A stretch of DNA of 64,000 bases from Halanaeroarchaeum sulfurireducens (GTDB lineage Archaea > Halobacteriota > Halobacteria > Halobacteriales > Halobacteriaceae): NCBI RefSeq assembly GCF_001011115.1, contig NZ_CP008874.1, positions 124,001 to 188,000 on the forward strand. The letters run 5' to 3'. The translations under genes were made by a program, and so were the position numbers. This document shows, piece after piece, positions 50,240 to 61,036 of this stretch (its first letter is position 1; each line of letters starts with the position of its first letter). The notes beneath the pieces are model-generated. The model searched no databases, was not told the DNA's origin, and worked only from the letters and a program-made list of their open reading frames with translations.

Positions 50240-51238
50240 ATGGCCCTCCACGCAGTCGACGATCTCACCGACGCGTTCGACGCGACCCGATCGTTCCTCT
50301 GGCCGTTCGAGTTCGGAAAGTGGGTCCGCCTTGCCGTCCTCTCGCTGTTCGTCGCCGGGGGGAGCGGTGGCGGCGGGATGTCCCCGGGCAACGCATCGCA
50401 GTACGCTCCCGCGGACGGTGGCGCTCCCGGCGCAATGCCGGGTCCGGGCATGGACATCGCTCAGTTCCTCGACGCGACCCTCTGGGCCGTCGTTGCGATC
50501 GCCGTGGTTCTCGTCGGTCTGGGACTGTTCTTCGCCTGGCTGGCGGCCGTCTTCGAGTTTGCCTTCCTCGAATCGATCCGGACCGATGCCGTTCAGCTTC
50601 GCAGGTACGTCCGACGGTTCCGTGGCGAAGGGACCCACCTCTTCGGCTTTCGCCTCCTCTTCGGTCTCGCCATCGCGCTGGTCGTTGGCGCCGTCGCCCT
50701 TCTGGTCATTGGCCCCACCCTCATGGGCCTGAGTCAGGCCCCACTCCTACTGGCCCTCCCGCTGATCCCCGTCGTCCTGATCGTCCTCGTCCTCGCTAGC
50801 GTCGCCTACCTGTTCACGACCGCCTTCGTCGCGCCGATCATGCTCTTCGAGAACCGGGGCGTGATTTCCGGATGGCGGCGATTCTGGGGCGTCCTCAGGG
50901 AGAACTGGCTGCAGTTCGGTGTGTTCGTCATCCTTGGGTTGCTCGTGATGGCCGCCATCGGCATCCTGGTCGGCATCGCCGTTGCCCTTCTCGGCATCGC
51001 GATCGCCATTCCCTTTGCCATCCTCTTCTTCGGGCTGGTGACGCTCGGACCCCCCTCGTTCACCGGGATTGCCCTCGTGGTCCTCGGAATCCCCTTTGCC
51101 CTCCTCATGCTCGGCGTGGTCGCGTTCGTCCAGGTGCCCGTCCAGACCTTCCTGCGCTACTGGGCCCTCCTCGTGCTGGGGGACGTCGAGCCCGACCTCG
51201 ACCTGATTCCCGACCAGCGCTCCGCCGTTCGCGAGTGA
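50240..51238 (+). CDS. Multi-pass membrane protein, unknown
   Basis: The 332-residue protein opens [20 protein letters not shown] and has six or so hydrophobic segments, among them [37 protein letters not shown] and [18 protein letters not shown] Gly/Pro/Met-rich loop (about 47-72) sits between the first segments. I recall haloarchaeal proteins of this type, with [19 protein letters not shown], only as a DUF family. ATG 50240 is preferred over earlier in-frame codons because the extra residues are not hydrophobic and the family begins here. Confidence 0.82.
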   Translation: MALHAVDDLTDAFDATRSFLWPFEFGKWVRLAVLSLFVAGGSGGGGMSPGNASQYAPADGGAPGAMPGPGMDIAQFLDATLWAVVAIAVVLVGLGLFFAWLAAVFEFAFLESIRTDAVQLRRYVRRFRGEGTHLFGFRLLFGLAIALVVGAVALLVIGPTLMGLSQAPLLLALPLIPVVLIVLVLASVAYLFTTAFVAPIMLFENRGVISGWRRFWGVLRENWLQFGVFVILGLLVMAAIGILVGIAVALLGIAIAIPFAILFFGLVTLGPPSFTGIALVVLGIPFALLMLGVVAFVQVPVQTFLRYWALLVLGDVEPDLDLIPDQRSAVRE

Positions 51239-51276
51239 ATCGGTCGATCTTTTCCGCTGGCGCCCCTCCTGTCCGT

Positions 51277-51873
51277 ATGCGCCAGTTCATCGTCCTCGGG
51301 CACGACGCCCCGACCGAACCCGATTTCGCACTCGACGACCTCGCCGGCGGCGCGGGCCGTCTCGACGTCCTATGTCGCGCCGTCAACTCGGCGCTCTTTC
51401 TCTCACACGACATTCGCGAGGACGTCCGGATATTCCTGGTGCTCGACGACAGCGTCACGATCCGGATCGAGGGGAGCGACCTCCGCTACATGAACCCCGA
51501 CGAGCGCAACGTCGCTTCCCTGCTCCGCTCCGCCCTGGAGGCGAAAACCGAGGCCATCGGCCATCAGGAGGCAGAGAGCACTCCCGGCATCTACGTCTCG
51601 ACCCGTGGGCTCGAGGCGCTGTTGGAAACCGTCGCCCGGGACGCCACGATCATTCAGTTGCACGAGGACGGCGACCCGGTCGCCGACGTCGAACCGCCCG
51701 AGAACCCGGCTTTCGTGCTCTCGGATCACCAAAATTTCACCGACGAGGAGCGGGCGCTGCTGGAGGATGCCACAGACCACCGAGTCCGCCTCGGACCGGC
51801 GGTGCTGCACGCCGACCACGCGATCACGGTTGTTCACAACTGGCTCGACACTGCCGGCTATCAATCCTATTGA
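51277..51873 (+). CDS. trmY: tRNA pseudouridine(54)-N1-methyltransferase
   Basis: TrmY adds a methyl group to pseudouridine 54, giving m1-pseudouridine in place of bacterial ribothymidine. The 198-residue SPOUT protein opens [20 protein letters not shown]. It has [20 protein letters not shown] and the SAM-knot region [18 protein letters not shown] and [20 protein letters not shown]. The ATG 51277 is 38 nt after the previous stop. Its substrate is the product of Pus10, encoded nearby on the opposite strand. Confidence 0.95.
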   Translation: MRQFIVLGHDAPTEPDFALDDLAGGAGRLDVLCRAVNSALFLSHDIREDVRIFLVLDDSVTIRIEGSDLRYMNPDERNVASLLRSALEAKTEAIGHQEAESTPGIYVSTRGLEALLETVARDATIIQLHEDGDPVADVEPPENPAFVLSDHQNFTDEERALLEDATDHRVRLGPAVLHADHAITVVHNWLDTAGYQSY

Positions 51874-52205
51874 CTGCCATTCGGTGCCGTTGGCGACTTT
51901 CTGTTCTCTCACCCTTGTCCTTCTGGAGGACGTGATGGCTTCCCCCGAGATCCCTGATACGGGATTCTCGTTCCTGCTCGCGTTCGAATTGCTGGTACCG
52001 TCGCGAAGTATCGAGGCAATGGCCCCGACATGCTCGACTGACTCCGACGTCGCCAACTTCTCTGTGGGGGGACGACGCAGCCGAACGGCGCTCCTAGTAT
52101 TGGGCCCGGCATCCGAGACGACCTGCCCTTTCGGCCGAATAGATTCAGCCGGTGATACCGGGTTTCGGAAGCGTTAAAGGCGCGCCAACTACTACAATCC
52201 ACTGC
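51874..52205. other. Intergenic stretch without a recognisable gene
   Basis: This 332-nt stretch lies between trmY and tRNA-Pro(CGG). Its reading frames are short and Ser/Thr/Arg-rich. An AT-rich GCGTTAAAGGCGCG near 52180 lies about 25 nt before the tRNA and could be its TATA region. I see nothing else. Confidence 0.5.
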
Positions 52206-52278
52206 GGGCCGGTGGGGTAGCTTGGTATCCTTCGGCCTTCGGGTGGCCGTAACCGCGATTCGAATTCGCGCCGGCCCA
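52206..52278 (+). tRNA. tRNA-Pro (anticodon CGG)
   Basis: The cloverleaf is complete: acceptor GGGCCGG/CCGGCCC, D arm GGGTAGCTTGGTATCC as in tRNA-Pro(UGG), anticodon stem CGGCC/GGCCG around TTCGGGT (anticodon CGG), and T arm CGCGA-TTCGAAT-TCGCG with discriminator A. There is no intron. Part of the anticodon arm is repeated 79 nt downstream. Confidence 0.96.
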
Positions 52279-52336
52279 CTTTTCCCGCACTCACGGACTA
52301 GAGCGACAGCAAGGCCTTCGGGTGGCCGTAACCGCG
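52234..52336 (+). repeat. 24-bp direct repeat of the tRNA-Pro anticodon arm
   Basis: GGCCTTCGGGTGGCCGTAAC followed by CGCG (24 bp) lies inside the tRNA gene at 52234-52257 and again, unchanged, at 52313-52336. The repeated part covers the anticodon loop and 3' stem, a known integration target in archaea. Confidence 0.92.
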
Positions 52337-52856
52337 TCTCCACGATCAGGGCGGGACCAACGGTCCCGCCGGTAGCCGGCGCCCATCCCCGGCGACGAAA
52401 CGAGCCCAGTTCGGGCAACGGTTGCAGGGCCCATTTTTCAGCCTGGTGTGGTGAGATACACCTACGTCATTAACGATCATTACCTTTATTTGGGAGGGGT
52501 CCTTTGGAGGAAATACGATGTTGCGCTTTGGGACACCGTTCGACGCGGCTCGCACCGAGACCCAGACCAGTGACTCCATGCCGACCCGGCGACGATCCAG
52601 GAGTCCGCGCCGATCCGACACACGCACATAGCGACAAACTCACACGATCCCCACACAACCATGATCGAGCGCACACACCACGCATCGCTCGCAAACCCAG
52701 TCTGGAGCCATCGGTGCGAGCCGGTACGCCTTCCGGTACGATAACTTTCAGACCCCCATCCCATTTTGTCGACCGTCCAAGCGCCTCGATAGCGGACAGT
52801 CTCCCCGTCGAATAACACATTTCATCGCCGGGCGGGCGAACGACTGACAACTGTCG

Positions 52857-52936
52857 GTACGATGAATCGTCGGTTCGGTGAATTATCGGCTCGATGAATT
52901 GTCGATTCAGTAAATTGTCGGTTCAGTGACCCTTAC
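52857..52936. repeat. 16-bp tandem array, about five units
   Basis: Units GTACGATGAATCGTCG, GTTCGGTGAATTATCG, GCTCGATGAATTGTCG and ATTCAGTAAATTGTCG occupy 52857-52920 without gaps, and a degenerate fifth unit begins GTTCAGTGA at 52921. The consensus core is GRTGAATTGTCG. It ends about 85 nt before the kinase TATA box. Confidence 0.88.
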
Positions 52937-53022
52937 CAAACGCTCTTGCAGGGTCGACCGGCTCCCGAAGACCCGTCCGCATGGTGGCCCCCCACTATCA
53001 CTGCTGATAATTGCCGGTGAGG

Positions 53023-53029
53023 ATTTATC
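53023..53029 (+). promoter_or_regulatory. TATA box of the second histidine kinase gene
   Basis: ATTTATC is centred about 30 nt before the ATG at 53057. Confidence 0.6.
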
Positions 53030-53056
53030 TGAAAGATCGAAAAGAAACTCTGTACC

Positions 53057-54166
53057 ATGGTATCGAAGGGGGATCTGGGGACTGCGTATTTCATTACCGT
53101 GGGCGCGGTGCTTTTCGCTACTATTGGGACCGGGGTGGCGGTACCACATGCTGCGAGCGGGTACTCGATGCACGTTCACTCGCCGTTGCCGATTGTCACA
53201 GAGTTGACGATTGCTATCGTCTTCACTGGAACCGGGCTGTGGATGCGCCAGAACGACCTCAACGATGGGATTGCCTGGCCCATCGCGATCTGGGCGTCGA
53301 TCGGGCTGGCCGTCCCCGTGCTCGTGCTGGTGGCGCTCTCGCTCTGGAATCCGCCGGCGCTCGGGGCGTTGGACTGGCAGGATATCGCCTCGTTGAACAT
53401 CGCGTTCGGCGGAATGGTGGGAATCCTGTCGGGAACGCTTCTGGGACTCCGTTCGGAGTACGAGCGCAAGGAGACGCTCTACCAGCGAAATACCGTGTTT
53501 CTCCGACTGTTCCGTCACGACATCCGCAATAGTATCAACGTCGTCCGCGGTCACGTCGACCTACTGGCGGACGGGGACGATCGGGAGACCCATTCAACCG
53601 ACATCATCGAGGAGGAACTCGACCATATCGTTCGCCTGGGCGAAGCGGCGCGCATCCTCGATCGGCTGGACTCGATGGAGACGACCGAGACGGTCGATCT
53701 CGCGGCCCTCGTCCGCGAACGGGTCGCGGAGGTCCGAGCGGATGCGCGGAACGTGACCGTCGAGACGGACCTCCAACCGGAGGCGTCCGTGATGGGAAGT
53801 GACCTGCTCACCATTGCCGTCGACAACCTGATCGCCAATACGGTCGATCACCTGAATAGGGGTGCGACGGTCAGAATCACCGTCGCGCGATCGTCGGGCC
53901 GATCACGGGCCGTGGAACTAACCGTCCGTGACGACGGTCCCGGATTTCCGGAGGACGAACTCCTCGTCCATTCCCAGGCGGACGAAACTCCGTTGCAACA
54001 CAGCGAGGGGATCGGTCTCTGGCTCACGCGGTGGATCGTGGAGGCTCACGACGGCGAATTCGAGATTGCGAACGATCCCCAGGGTGGTGCCATCGTGACG
54101 GTCAGGCTTCCAGCCGGGTCGACTGTCCGTGAGTCACCCACCGGTTCGGATCGATCGGCCAATTAG
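53057..54166 (+). CDS. Membrane sensor histidine kinase
   Basis: This kinase has 369 residues, with four membrane segments in the first 135 (about 10-30, 43-61, 73-95 and 108-128). The H-box is LFRHDIRNSINVVRGHVDLL near residue 156, and the HATPase domain has N-box DNLIANTVDHL, G1 DDGPGFP and GIGLWLTRWIV. The short loops suggest it senses something in the membrane. No PAS domain and no neighbouring response regulator are present. The upstream 16-bp array is a candidate control region. Confidence 0.92.
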   Translation: MVSKGDLGTAYFITVGAVLFATIGTGVAVPHAASGYSMHVHSPLPIVTELTIAIVFTGTGLWMRQNDLNDGIAWPIAIWASIGLAVPVLVLVALSLWNPPALGALDWQDIASLNIAFGGMVGILSGTLLGLRSEYERKETLYQRNTVFLRLFRHDIRNSINVVRGHVDLLADGDDRETHSTDIIEEELDHIVRLGEAARILDRLDSMETTETVDLAALVRERVAEVRADARNVTVETDLQPEASVMGSDLLTIAVDNLIANTVDHLNRGATVRITVARSSGRSRAVELTVRDDGPGFPEDELLVHSQADETPLQHSEGIGLWLTRWIVEAHDGEFEIANDPQGGAIVTVRLPAGSTVRESPTGSDRSAN

Positions 54167-54261
54167 GCCACACACGCTCTCCGTGTCGGCCCACGATCAT
54201 GTGACAGCACGCCGGTACTGGCGGTCAAACAATTCGCACCGGAGGCGGTCCACGTGGCCGA

Positions 54262-56859
<2,598 letters not shown>

Positions 56860-56906
56860 TCATCGATCACGCTTCGCTATGGCCCCCGCGGGACCGGGTC
56901 CGACGA

Positions 56907-56914
56907 GGGTTTAA
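56907..56914 (+). promoter_or_regulatory. TATA box of the site-2 protease gene
   Basis: GGGTTTAA is centred about 27 nt before the ATG at 56937. Confidence 0.55.
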
Positions 56915-56936
56915 CCGCGCCGAATCGTAACGTCGG

Positions 56937-58055
56937 ATGATGTCGGCCCCGTCGCCCGAGGACCGTCCCGCTCCCGAAACGCTCTCCTCGGTGTTTCACG
57001 TCTACGAGGTCCGCGAACGGGGGGAGCGCCTCCTGTACTTCGGCGAGCCGCTCGCGAACCAACAGCGCATCATGGAGGCCGTCTGGCCCGCGTTTCGCGA
57101 GGCCGGGTACGAGGTCCACCTCACCCGACAGACGGGGGAGTTCGTCCTCGTCGCCGAGCCACGGTCCGTGGGCGAGGACGCCATTCCATGGACGAACGTC
57201 GCCCTCTTCGTCGCGACCGTCCTCTCGACGCTCTTCGTCGGGGCCCAGTGGTACTACGTCCGCGACCCCCTTTCGACGGCCATCGTCTCGGCGATCCCCT
57301 TCACGCTGGCCGTGATGGGCGTCCTCGGCACGCACGAACTGGGCCACTACGTGATGAGTCGGTATCACGACGTGGACGCCTCCCTGCCCTATTTCATTCC
57401 GTTCCCCACAATCGTCGGCACCATGGGCGCGGTCATCCGGATGCGAGGACAGATCCCCGATCGGGAGGCCCTCTTCGATATCGGCGTCGCGGGTCCGATC
57501 GCGGGCCTGCTCGCCACCGTCGTGGTCTCGGCCGTGGGGCTGATGTTACCTCCGGTGGCGGTTCCGGAGTGGGTCCTCGCCGCACAGTCGACCGTCGAAG
57601 TCGAGTTCGGCTACCCGCCGTTGCTCCACGCCATCGCCTGGCAGCTCGACGCGCCCCTCGTGTACGACGACCCGACGAAGGTCATCAACCCGGTCGTCAT
57701 CGGCGGGTGGGTCGGGATGTTCATCACCTTCCTGAACCTGATCCCCGTGGGGCAACTGGACGGCGGACACATCCTCCGGGCCATGGTCGGACCGGCCCAG
57801 GAACGGATCGCGCCGCTGGTCCCGACCGCGCTGTTCGCGCTCGCCGGCTACCTCTTTTTCGTCCGGGACGTGGGCCAGGTCGTCGGTATCTGGGTTCTCT
57901 GGGGCATCATGGCCGCGATCGTGTCCGCCTTCGGGTCGGCCCGCCCCATCGACGATTCGCCGCTCGACGGCCGACGCGTCGCGATCGGGATCGTCACGTT
58001 CGTCATCGGTGCCCTCTGTTTCACGCCAGTCCCCATCCAGATCGTGGGCCCCTGA
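56937..58055 (+). CDS. Site-2 protease family membrane metalloprotease
   Basis: This 372-residue intramembrane zinc protease of the S2P (M50) family has about six membrane segments. GTHELGHYVMSR gives zinc ligands His133 and His137 and catalytic Glu134. NLIPVGQLDGGHILRAM supplies the Asp ligand. An N-terminal cytosolic domain of about 80 residues (VFHVYEVRERGERLLYFGEP) precedes the first helix. Targets may be membrane-bound regulators, not identified here. ATGATG allows two starts; the first is taken. It is probably leaderless. Confidence 0.92.
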   Translation: MMSAPSPEDRPAPETLSSVFHVYEVRERGERLLYFGEPLANQQRIMEAVWPAFREAGYEVHLTRQTGEFVLVAEPRSVGEDAIPWTNVALFVATVLSTLFVGAQWYYVRDPLSTAIVSAIPFTLAVMGVLGTHELGHYVMSRYHDVDASLPYFIPFPTIVGTMGAVIRMRGQIPDREALFDIGVAGPIAGLLATVVVSAVGLMLPPVAVPEWVLAAQSTVEVEFGYPPLLHAIAWQLDAPLVYDDPTKVINPVVIGGWVGMFITFLNLIPVGQLDGGHILRAMVGPAQERIAPLVPTALFALAGYLFFVRDVGQVVGIWVLWGIMAAIVSAFGSARPIDDSPLDGRRVAIGIVTFVIGALCFTPVPIQIVGP

Positions 58056-58058
58056 CGT

Positions 58059-58940
58059 TCACGGAGTCCTGCCGTGGGTCCATCCCTCGTCCCTGATCGG
58101 CTCCCCGTCGAGGTGGATCCCCGCGTCGGACTCGATGACGCGGCCGACCACGGAAAGGGGGATCGAGAGTGCCGACCGCACCGAGTCGATGACCCCCTCG
58201 GGCAGCGTACAGACCAGTTCGAAGTCCTCGCCGAAGGTCATCGCCTCGTGGACCACCTGGTCCCCGGCCACCTCGACGAGCGCCGGATCGACGGGGATCG
58301 CATCGCGGTCGACGGCGAAACCCACGTCGCTGGCCTCTGCGAGCTGGTGGAGCGACCGTGCGAGCCCGTCGCTGGAATCCATCATCGCCGTCGCCTTCGG
58401 AGCGAGGGCCCGGCCGGCCGCGACCCGTGGGGAAAACTGGAAGAGGTCGTTGGCTTGCTTCTGGTCATCCTGCTCGAAGTATCGGACGGCCGCGGCCGAG
58501 CGCCCGAGTGCGCCCGTGACACAGACGACCTCGCCCGGGGACGCGCCCTCGCGGAGAATAGGCGTCTCGGTCGTGCCGATGGCCGCGGTCGCGACGGTGA
58601 CCTCCTGGTGGCCGTCCAGGTCGCCACCTACGTACTCCGCACCGACCGAGCCCGAAACGTCGCTGGCCCCGGTCACGAAGGCCTCGAGGGGGCCGGCCTC
58701 GAAGGAGGGGGCACCGTACACTGCGACGGTGGCGGTCGCCTCCGCGCCCATTGCGGCGACGTCCGAGAGGGACGCCCCCACCGAGCGCCACCCCATCGTG
58801 TAGGGGGTCGTGCCCGCGGGAAAGTCGGTCTCGTCGTGGAGCATGTCGATGGTCAGCATCGTGTCGCCGATCACCGCGGTGTCGTCCCCGGCGGCGTCGA
58901 CCAGCCCGCCGACGACGTCGAGTGCCGCCCGTTCGTCCAT
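58059..58940 (-). CDS. thiL: Thiamine-monophosphate kinase
   Basis: ThiL phosphorylates thiamine monophosphate to the active diphosphate. The 293-residue protein has the PurM-like fold motifs DDTAVIGDTMLTIDMLHDETD (the metal-binding Asp cluster near the N-terminus), ASLSDVAAMGA, VGGDLDGHQEVTVATAAIG and AMMDSSDGLARSLHQLA. ATG 58940 is chosen because a CCTTTTGCC box at 58961-58972 lies about 28 nt upstream. It is divergent from rps19e and convergent with the S2P gene with a 3-nt gap. Confidence 0.93.
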   Translation of the reverse strand: MDERAALDVVGGLVDAAGDDTAVIGDTMLTIDMLHDETDFPAGTTPYTMGWRSVGASLSDVAAMGAEATATVAVYGAPSFEAGPLEAFVTGASDVSGSVGAEYVGGDLDGHQEVTVATAAIGTTETPILREGASPGEVVCVTGALGRSAAAVRYFEQDDQKQANDLFQFSPRVAAGRALAPKATAMMDSSDGLARSLHQLAEASDVGFAVDRDAIPVDPALVEVAGDQVVHEAMTFGEDFELVCTLPEGVIDSVRSALSIPLSVVGRVIESDAGIHLDGEPIRDEGWTHGRTP

Positions 58941-59030
58941 GTTCGCACCCTCGCCGCCGGTCGGCAAAAGGATACGGATCGGGGCGGCGCCGAGGGACCG
59001 GTCAGCGGGCCGCACGAGTCCCTAACGATG

Positions 59031-59038
59031 ACTTTAAA
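59031..59038 (+). promoter_or_regulatory. TATA box of rps19e
   Basis: ACTTTAAA is centred about 28 nt before the ATG at 59063. Confidence 0.6.
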
Positions 59039-59062
59039 CAGCGCCGCCGAGAATTCGCGAGC

Positions 59063-59518
59063 ATGGTAACCCTCTATGACGCCCCCGCGGACGAGCTGAT
59101 CGAGGAGCTCTCCGCGATCCTCGCGGAACGGCTCGAGGAGCCCGAGTGGGCTTCCTACACGAAGACCGGAACGGATCGTGAACTCCCGCCCGAACAGGAG
59201 GACTTCTGGTTCCGACGGGCGGCCAGCGTCCTGCGGAAAGTCGCCATGGACGGTCCGGTCGGCGTCGAGTCCCTCTCGTCGGCCTACGGCGACACCAAGC
59301 GCGGCAGCAACCGCTATCAGGTCGCGCCAGCCCACAAGACGGATGCGTCGAAGAAGATCATCCGGACGATTCTCCAGCAACTCGAGGAGGAAGGCCTCGT
59401 CTCCCAGGAGGGAAGCGCCGGTCGAATTGCCACGCCGGAGGGCCGCAGCCTGCTCGATGGGACTGCCGGCGACGTCATCGAGGACCTGGGCGACCCCGCC
59501 CTCGAACGCTACGTTTAA
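59063..59518 (+). CDS. rps19e: 30S ribosomal protein S19e
   Basis: This archaeal/eukaryotic small-subunit protein acts in late 30S maturation. The 151-residue protein opens MVTLYDAPADELIEELSAIL and holds the S19e signature region FWFRRAASVLRKVAMDGPVG and SSAYGDTKRGSNRYQVAPAH. A winged-helix core with KIIRTILQQLEEEGLVSQE follows. The acidic N-terminal half is a typical haloarchaeal adaptation. The 427-nt gap after it carries dispersed and tandem repeats. Confidence 0.95.
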   Translation: MVTLYDAPADELIEELSAILAERLEEPEWASYTKTGTDRELPPEQEDFWFRRAASVLRKVAMDGPVGVESLSSAYGDTKRGSNRYQVAPAHKTDASKKIIRTILQQLEEEGLVSQEGSAGRIATPEGRSLLDGTAGDVIEDLGDPALERYV

Positions 59519-59945
59519 GCGTTCGTTTACTTGTTTTCAGTCTTTTCCGACCCGCAGAGCCGGGCGTCGGTCACCGCTGTCCGTCCACACCTTCTTGTAC
59601 CGAGACGGGACCAGCGGTGTCCGTGACGTGACGATCGACCCGGAGCGAACCAGGCGGTTGCGTGGTCACCCGCTCCGGCGGCCCGGCGATATCCCGCGTT
59701 CGCCACCCCGACCACCTGCTCGCCAAACTCTCAACTGACGGCTATCTACTCGCCAAACTCTCAACTGACGGCTATCTACTCGCCAAACCCTCAACCGACA
59801 ACCATCTACTCGCCAAACCCTCAACCGACAACCATCTACTCGCCAAACCCTCAACCGACAACCATCTACTCGCCAAACCCCCCAACTGATGGCCACCTGT
59901 TCGGTAAAACCCCTCAGCTGACGCCCATCTGCTCGCCAAAACCCC
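59519..59945. other. Repeat-filled gap between rps19e and the radical SAM gene
   Basis: The gap holds a T-rich stretch after rps19e (GTTCGTTTACTTGTTTTCAG, a likely terminator), the dispersed element copy B and the 30-bp tandem array. No gene is accepted; the open frames through the array only translate the repeat. Confidence 0.8.
59628..59724 (+). repeat. 97-bp dispersed element, copy B
   Basis: It matches the reverse complement of 27812-27908 at 88 of 97 positions, gap-free. The arms GTGGTC/GACCAC are unchanged. In the inner arm GGCGA has become GGCGG, which would still pair with TCGCC by a G-U pair. Its 3' end (CTGCTCGCC) passes straight into the 30-bp tandem array. Confidence 0.9.
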
Positions 59946-59957
59946 TCAGCTGAGCGG
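59719..59957 (+). repeat. 30-bp tandem array, about eight units
   Basis: Units of 30 bp (CTCGCCAAAC then TCTCAACTGACGGCTATCTA, with CCTCAACCGACAACCATCTA in later copies) run from 59719. Units 1-2 are identical, units 3-5 are identical to each other, and units 6-8 drift. The last, partial unit enters the 3' end of the convergent radical SAM gene (stop at 59946). Confidence 0.92.
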
Positions 59958-60941
59958 CGTCCGCTCGACGACCTGCTCGTCGTAGGTGGGATATCGCTCC
60001 ACGATATCGCCCGAGGCGACGTCTCCCTCCTCGACCATCTCCTCGAGTAACCACCAGGCCACCTCCACGTGGTCGTCGACCGGCTCGTAGAACTCAGCCG
60101 GGACGCCCAGTTCCGCCAGTCGATCCTGGCTCGCTTCGGTGACTCCGTAGACGAGGAGCCCGTCGTCGCTCACCTCGTCGAAGGGCCGCTTTACGGTTTC
60201 GGCCATCCGCCGGAGCCGGTTGCGGTGCTGGGCGGCGTCCTTGAAGACGCTCGTGCAGAAGTAGACCTTCGGGTGTTTGCCCATCTCCTCCAGGATCTCT
60301 CCCCTGGAGCCGTCGACGGCGCTCATGTGTCCGTCCTCGAGTTCGTACCCCTCGGCCTGCATCCGCCGGTAGTTGCCGTGGCTCATCTCGAACTCGTTGA
60401 CGTTGACGAAGTCGGCAGCTCCCTCCTCGACGAACTCGACGAACTCGGGTTCGGCCTCGATGCCGGGGATCTCGAAGGCGGGGTCGAGGCCCTCCTCCCG
60501 CGCCACGTAGAGGATGTTCTCCCACTCGGTGCCGTGGAGGTCTCCCCACAGCTCGAGCGGTGGGTGAAACCGGATCTCGTCGAGGCCGGCCGCGGCGAGC
60601 GCCCGCATGTTCTCGCGCCCGCCCGTGATGCCGGTATAGAGGTGTACGTGGAAGTCCTCGCCGAACTCGTCTTTGAGCAGGGTGATGTAGTGGGTGGTCC
60701 GGTCCATCGCCTCCTGTGGCTCGCCGCCGGTGATCGACGCACCGAGGGCGTCCATCGTTCGCGCCTCTGCGAGGACGTCCTCGTCGCTCTCGACCGGCCG
60801 CTCGTTGGCGTAGACGCGGTCGACGTTCTTGCGGTTCTCCCCCAGGGGACAGTAAAAGCAATCGCGTTCGTCGCAGTAGCCGTAGACGAACAGCACCATC
60901 TTGCCGCCCTTCGCGCACTGCTCGCACCCCTGGGAGATCAT
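59946..60941 (-). CDS. Atypical radical SAM protein (COG2108-like)
   Basis: The 331-residue protein has an N-terminal cysteine pair (QGCEQCAKGGKMVLFVYG). A cluster motif CDERDCFYC follows, spaced C-x4-C-x2-C rather than the usual C-x3-C-x2-C. GASITGGEPQEAMDRT is the SAM-binding GGEP motif. The barrel pattern (FHVHLYTGITGG, EIRFHPP, AFEIPGIEAEPE) follows. I recall it as the archaeal group annotated as related to pyruvate formate-lyase activating enzyme; its substrate is unknown. TTTTGC at 60967-60974 is 29 nt before the ATG. Its last bases are part of the tandem array. Confidence 0.87.
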   Translation of the reverse strand: MISQGCEQCAKGGKMVLFVYGYCDERDCFYCPLGENRKNVDRVYANERPVESDEDVLAEARTMDALGASITGGEPQEAMDRTTHYITLLKDEFGEDFHVHLYTGITGGRENMRALAAAGLDEIRFHPPLELWGDLHGTEWENILYVAREEGLDPAFEIPGIEAEPEFVEFVEEGAADFVNVNEFEMSHGNYRRMQAEGYELEDGHMSAVDGSRGEILEEMGKHPKVYFCTSVFKDAAQHRNRLRRMAETVKRPFDEVSDDGLLVYGVTEASQDRLAELGVPAEFYEPVDDHVEVAWWLLEEMVEEGDVASGDIVERYPTYDEQVVERTPLS

Positions 60942-61003
60942 CTGCACGGGCCTAGCCGACCGGCGGGCAAAAGGACCCCGGCTCACCGTCCCGACGGTCC
61001 GAA

Positions 61004-61012
61004 CACATTTAG
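61004..61012 (+). promoter_or_regulatory. TATA box of the DUF373 gene
   Basis: ACACATTTA is centred about 29 nt before the ATG at 61037. Confidence 0.5.
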
Positions 61013-61036
61013 CGTTCAGTGCACAACTCAGAGTCG

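Larger units (their letters stand above)
52279..53056. other. Gene-poor, lower-GC stretch after tRNA-Pro
   Basis: This 778-nt stretch has no convincing gene. It holds the second anticodon-arm copy (52313-52336), AT-richer patches (about 52440-52510 with ACGTCATTAACGATCATTACC), and the 16-bp tandem array at 52857-52936. The promoter of the kinase at 53057 ends it. Its composition differs from both flanks and fits the remains of an old insertion. Confidence 0.55.

Noticed and set aside
52470-52850. 126-codon minus-strand frame after tRNA-Pro(CGG)
   Set aside because: Cys/Ser/Arg-rich composition unlike haloarchaeal proteins and no start context; treated as non-coding.
59719-59957. CRISPR array
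   Set aside because: The 30-bp units are contiguous with no spacers and show gradual drift; no cas genes are nearby.
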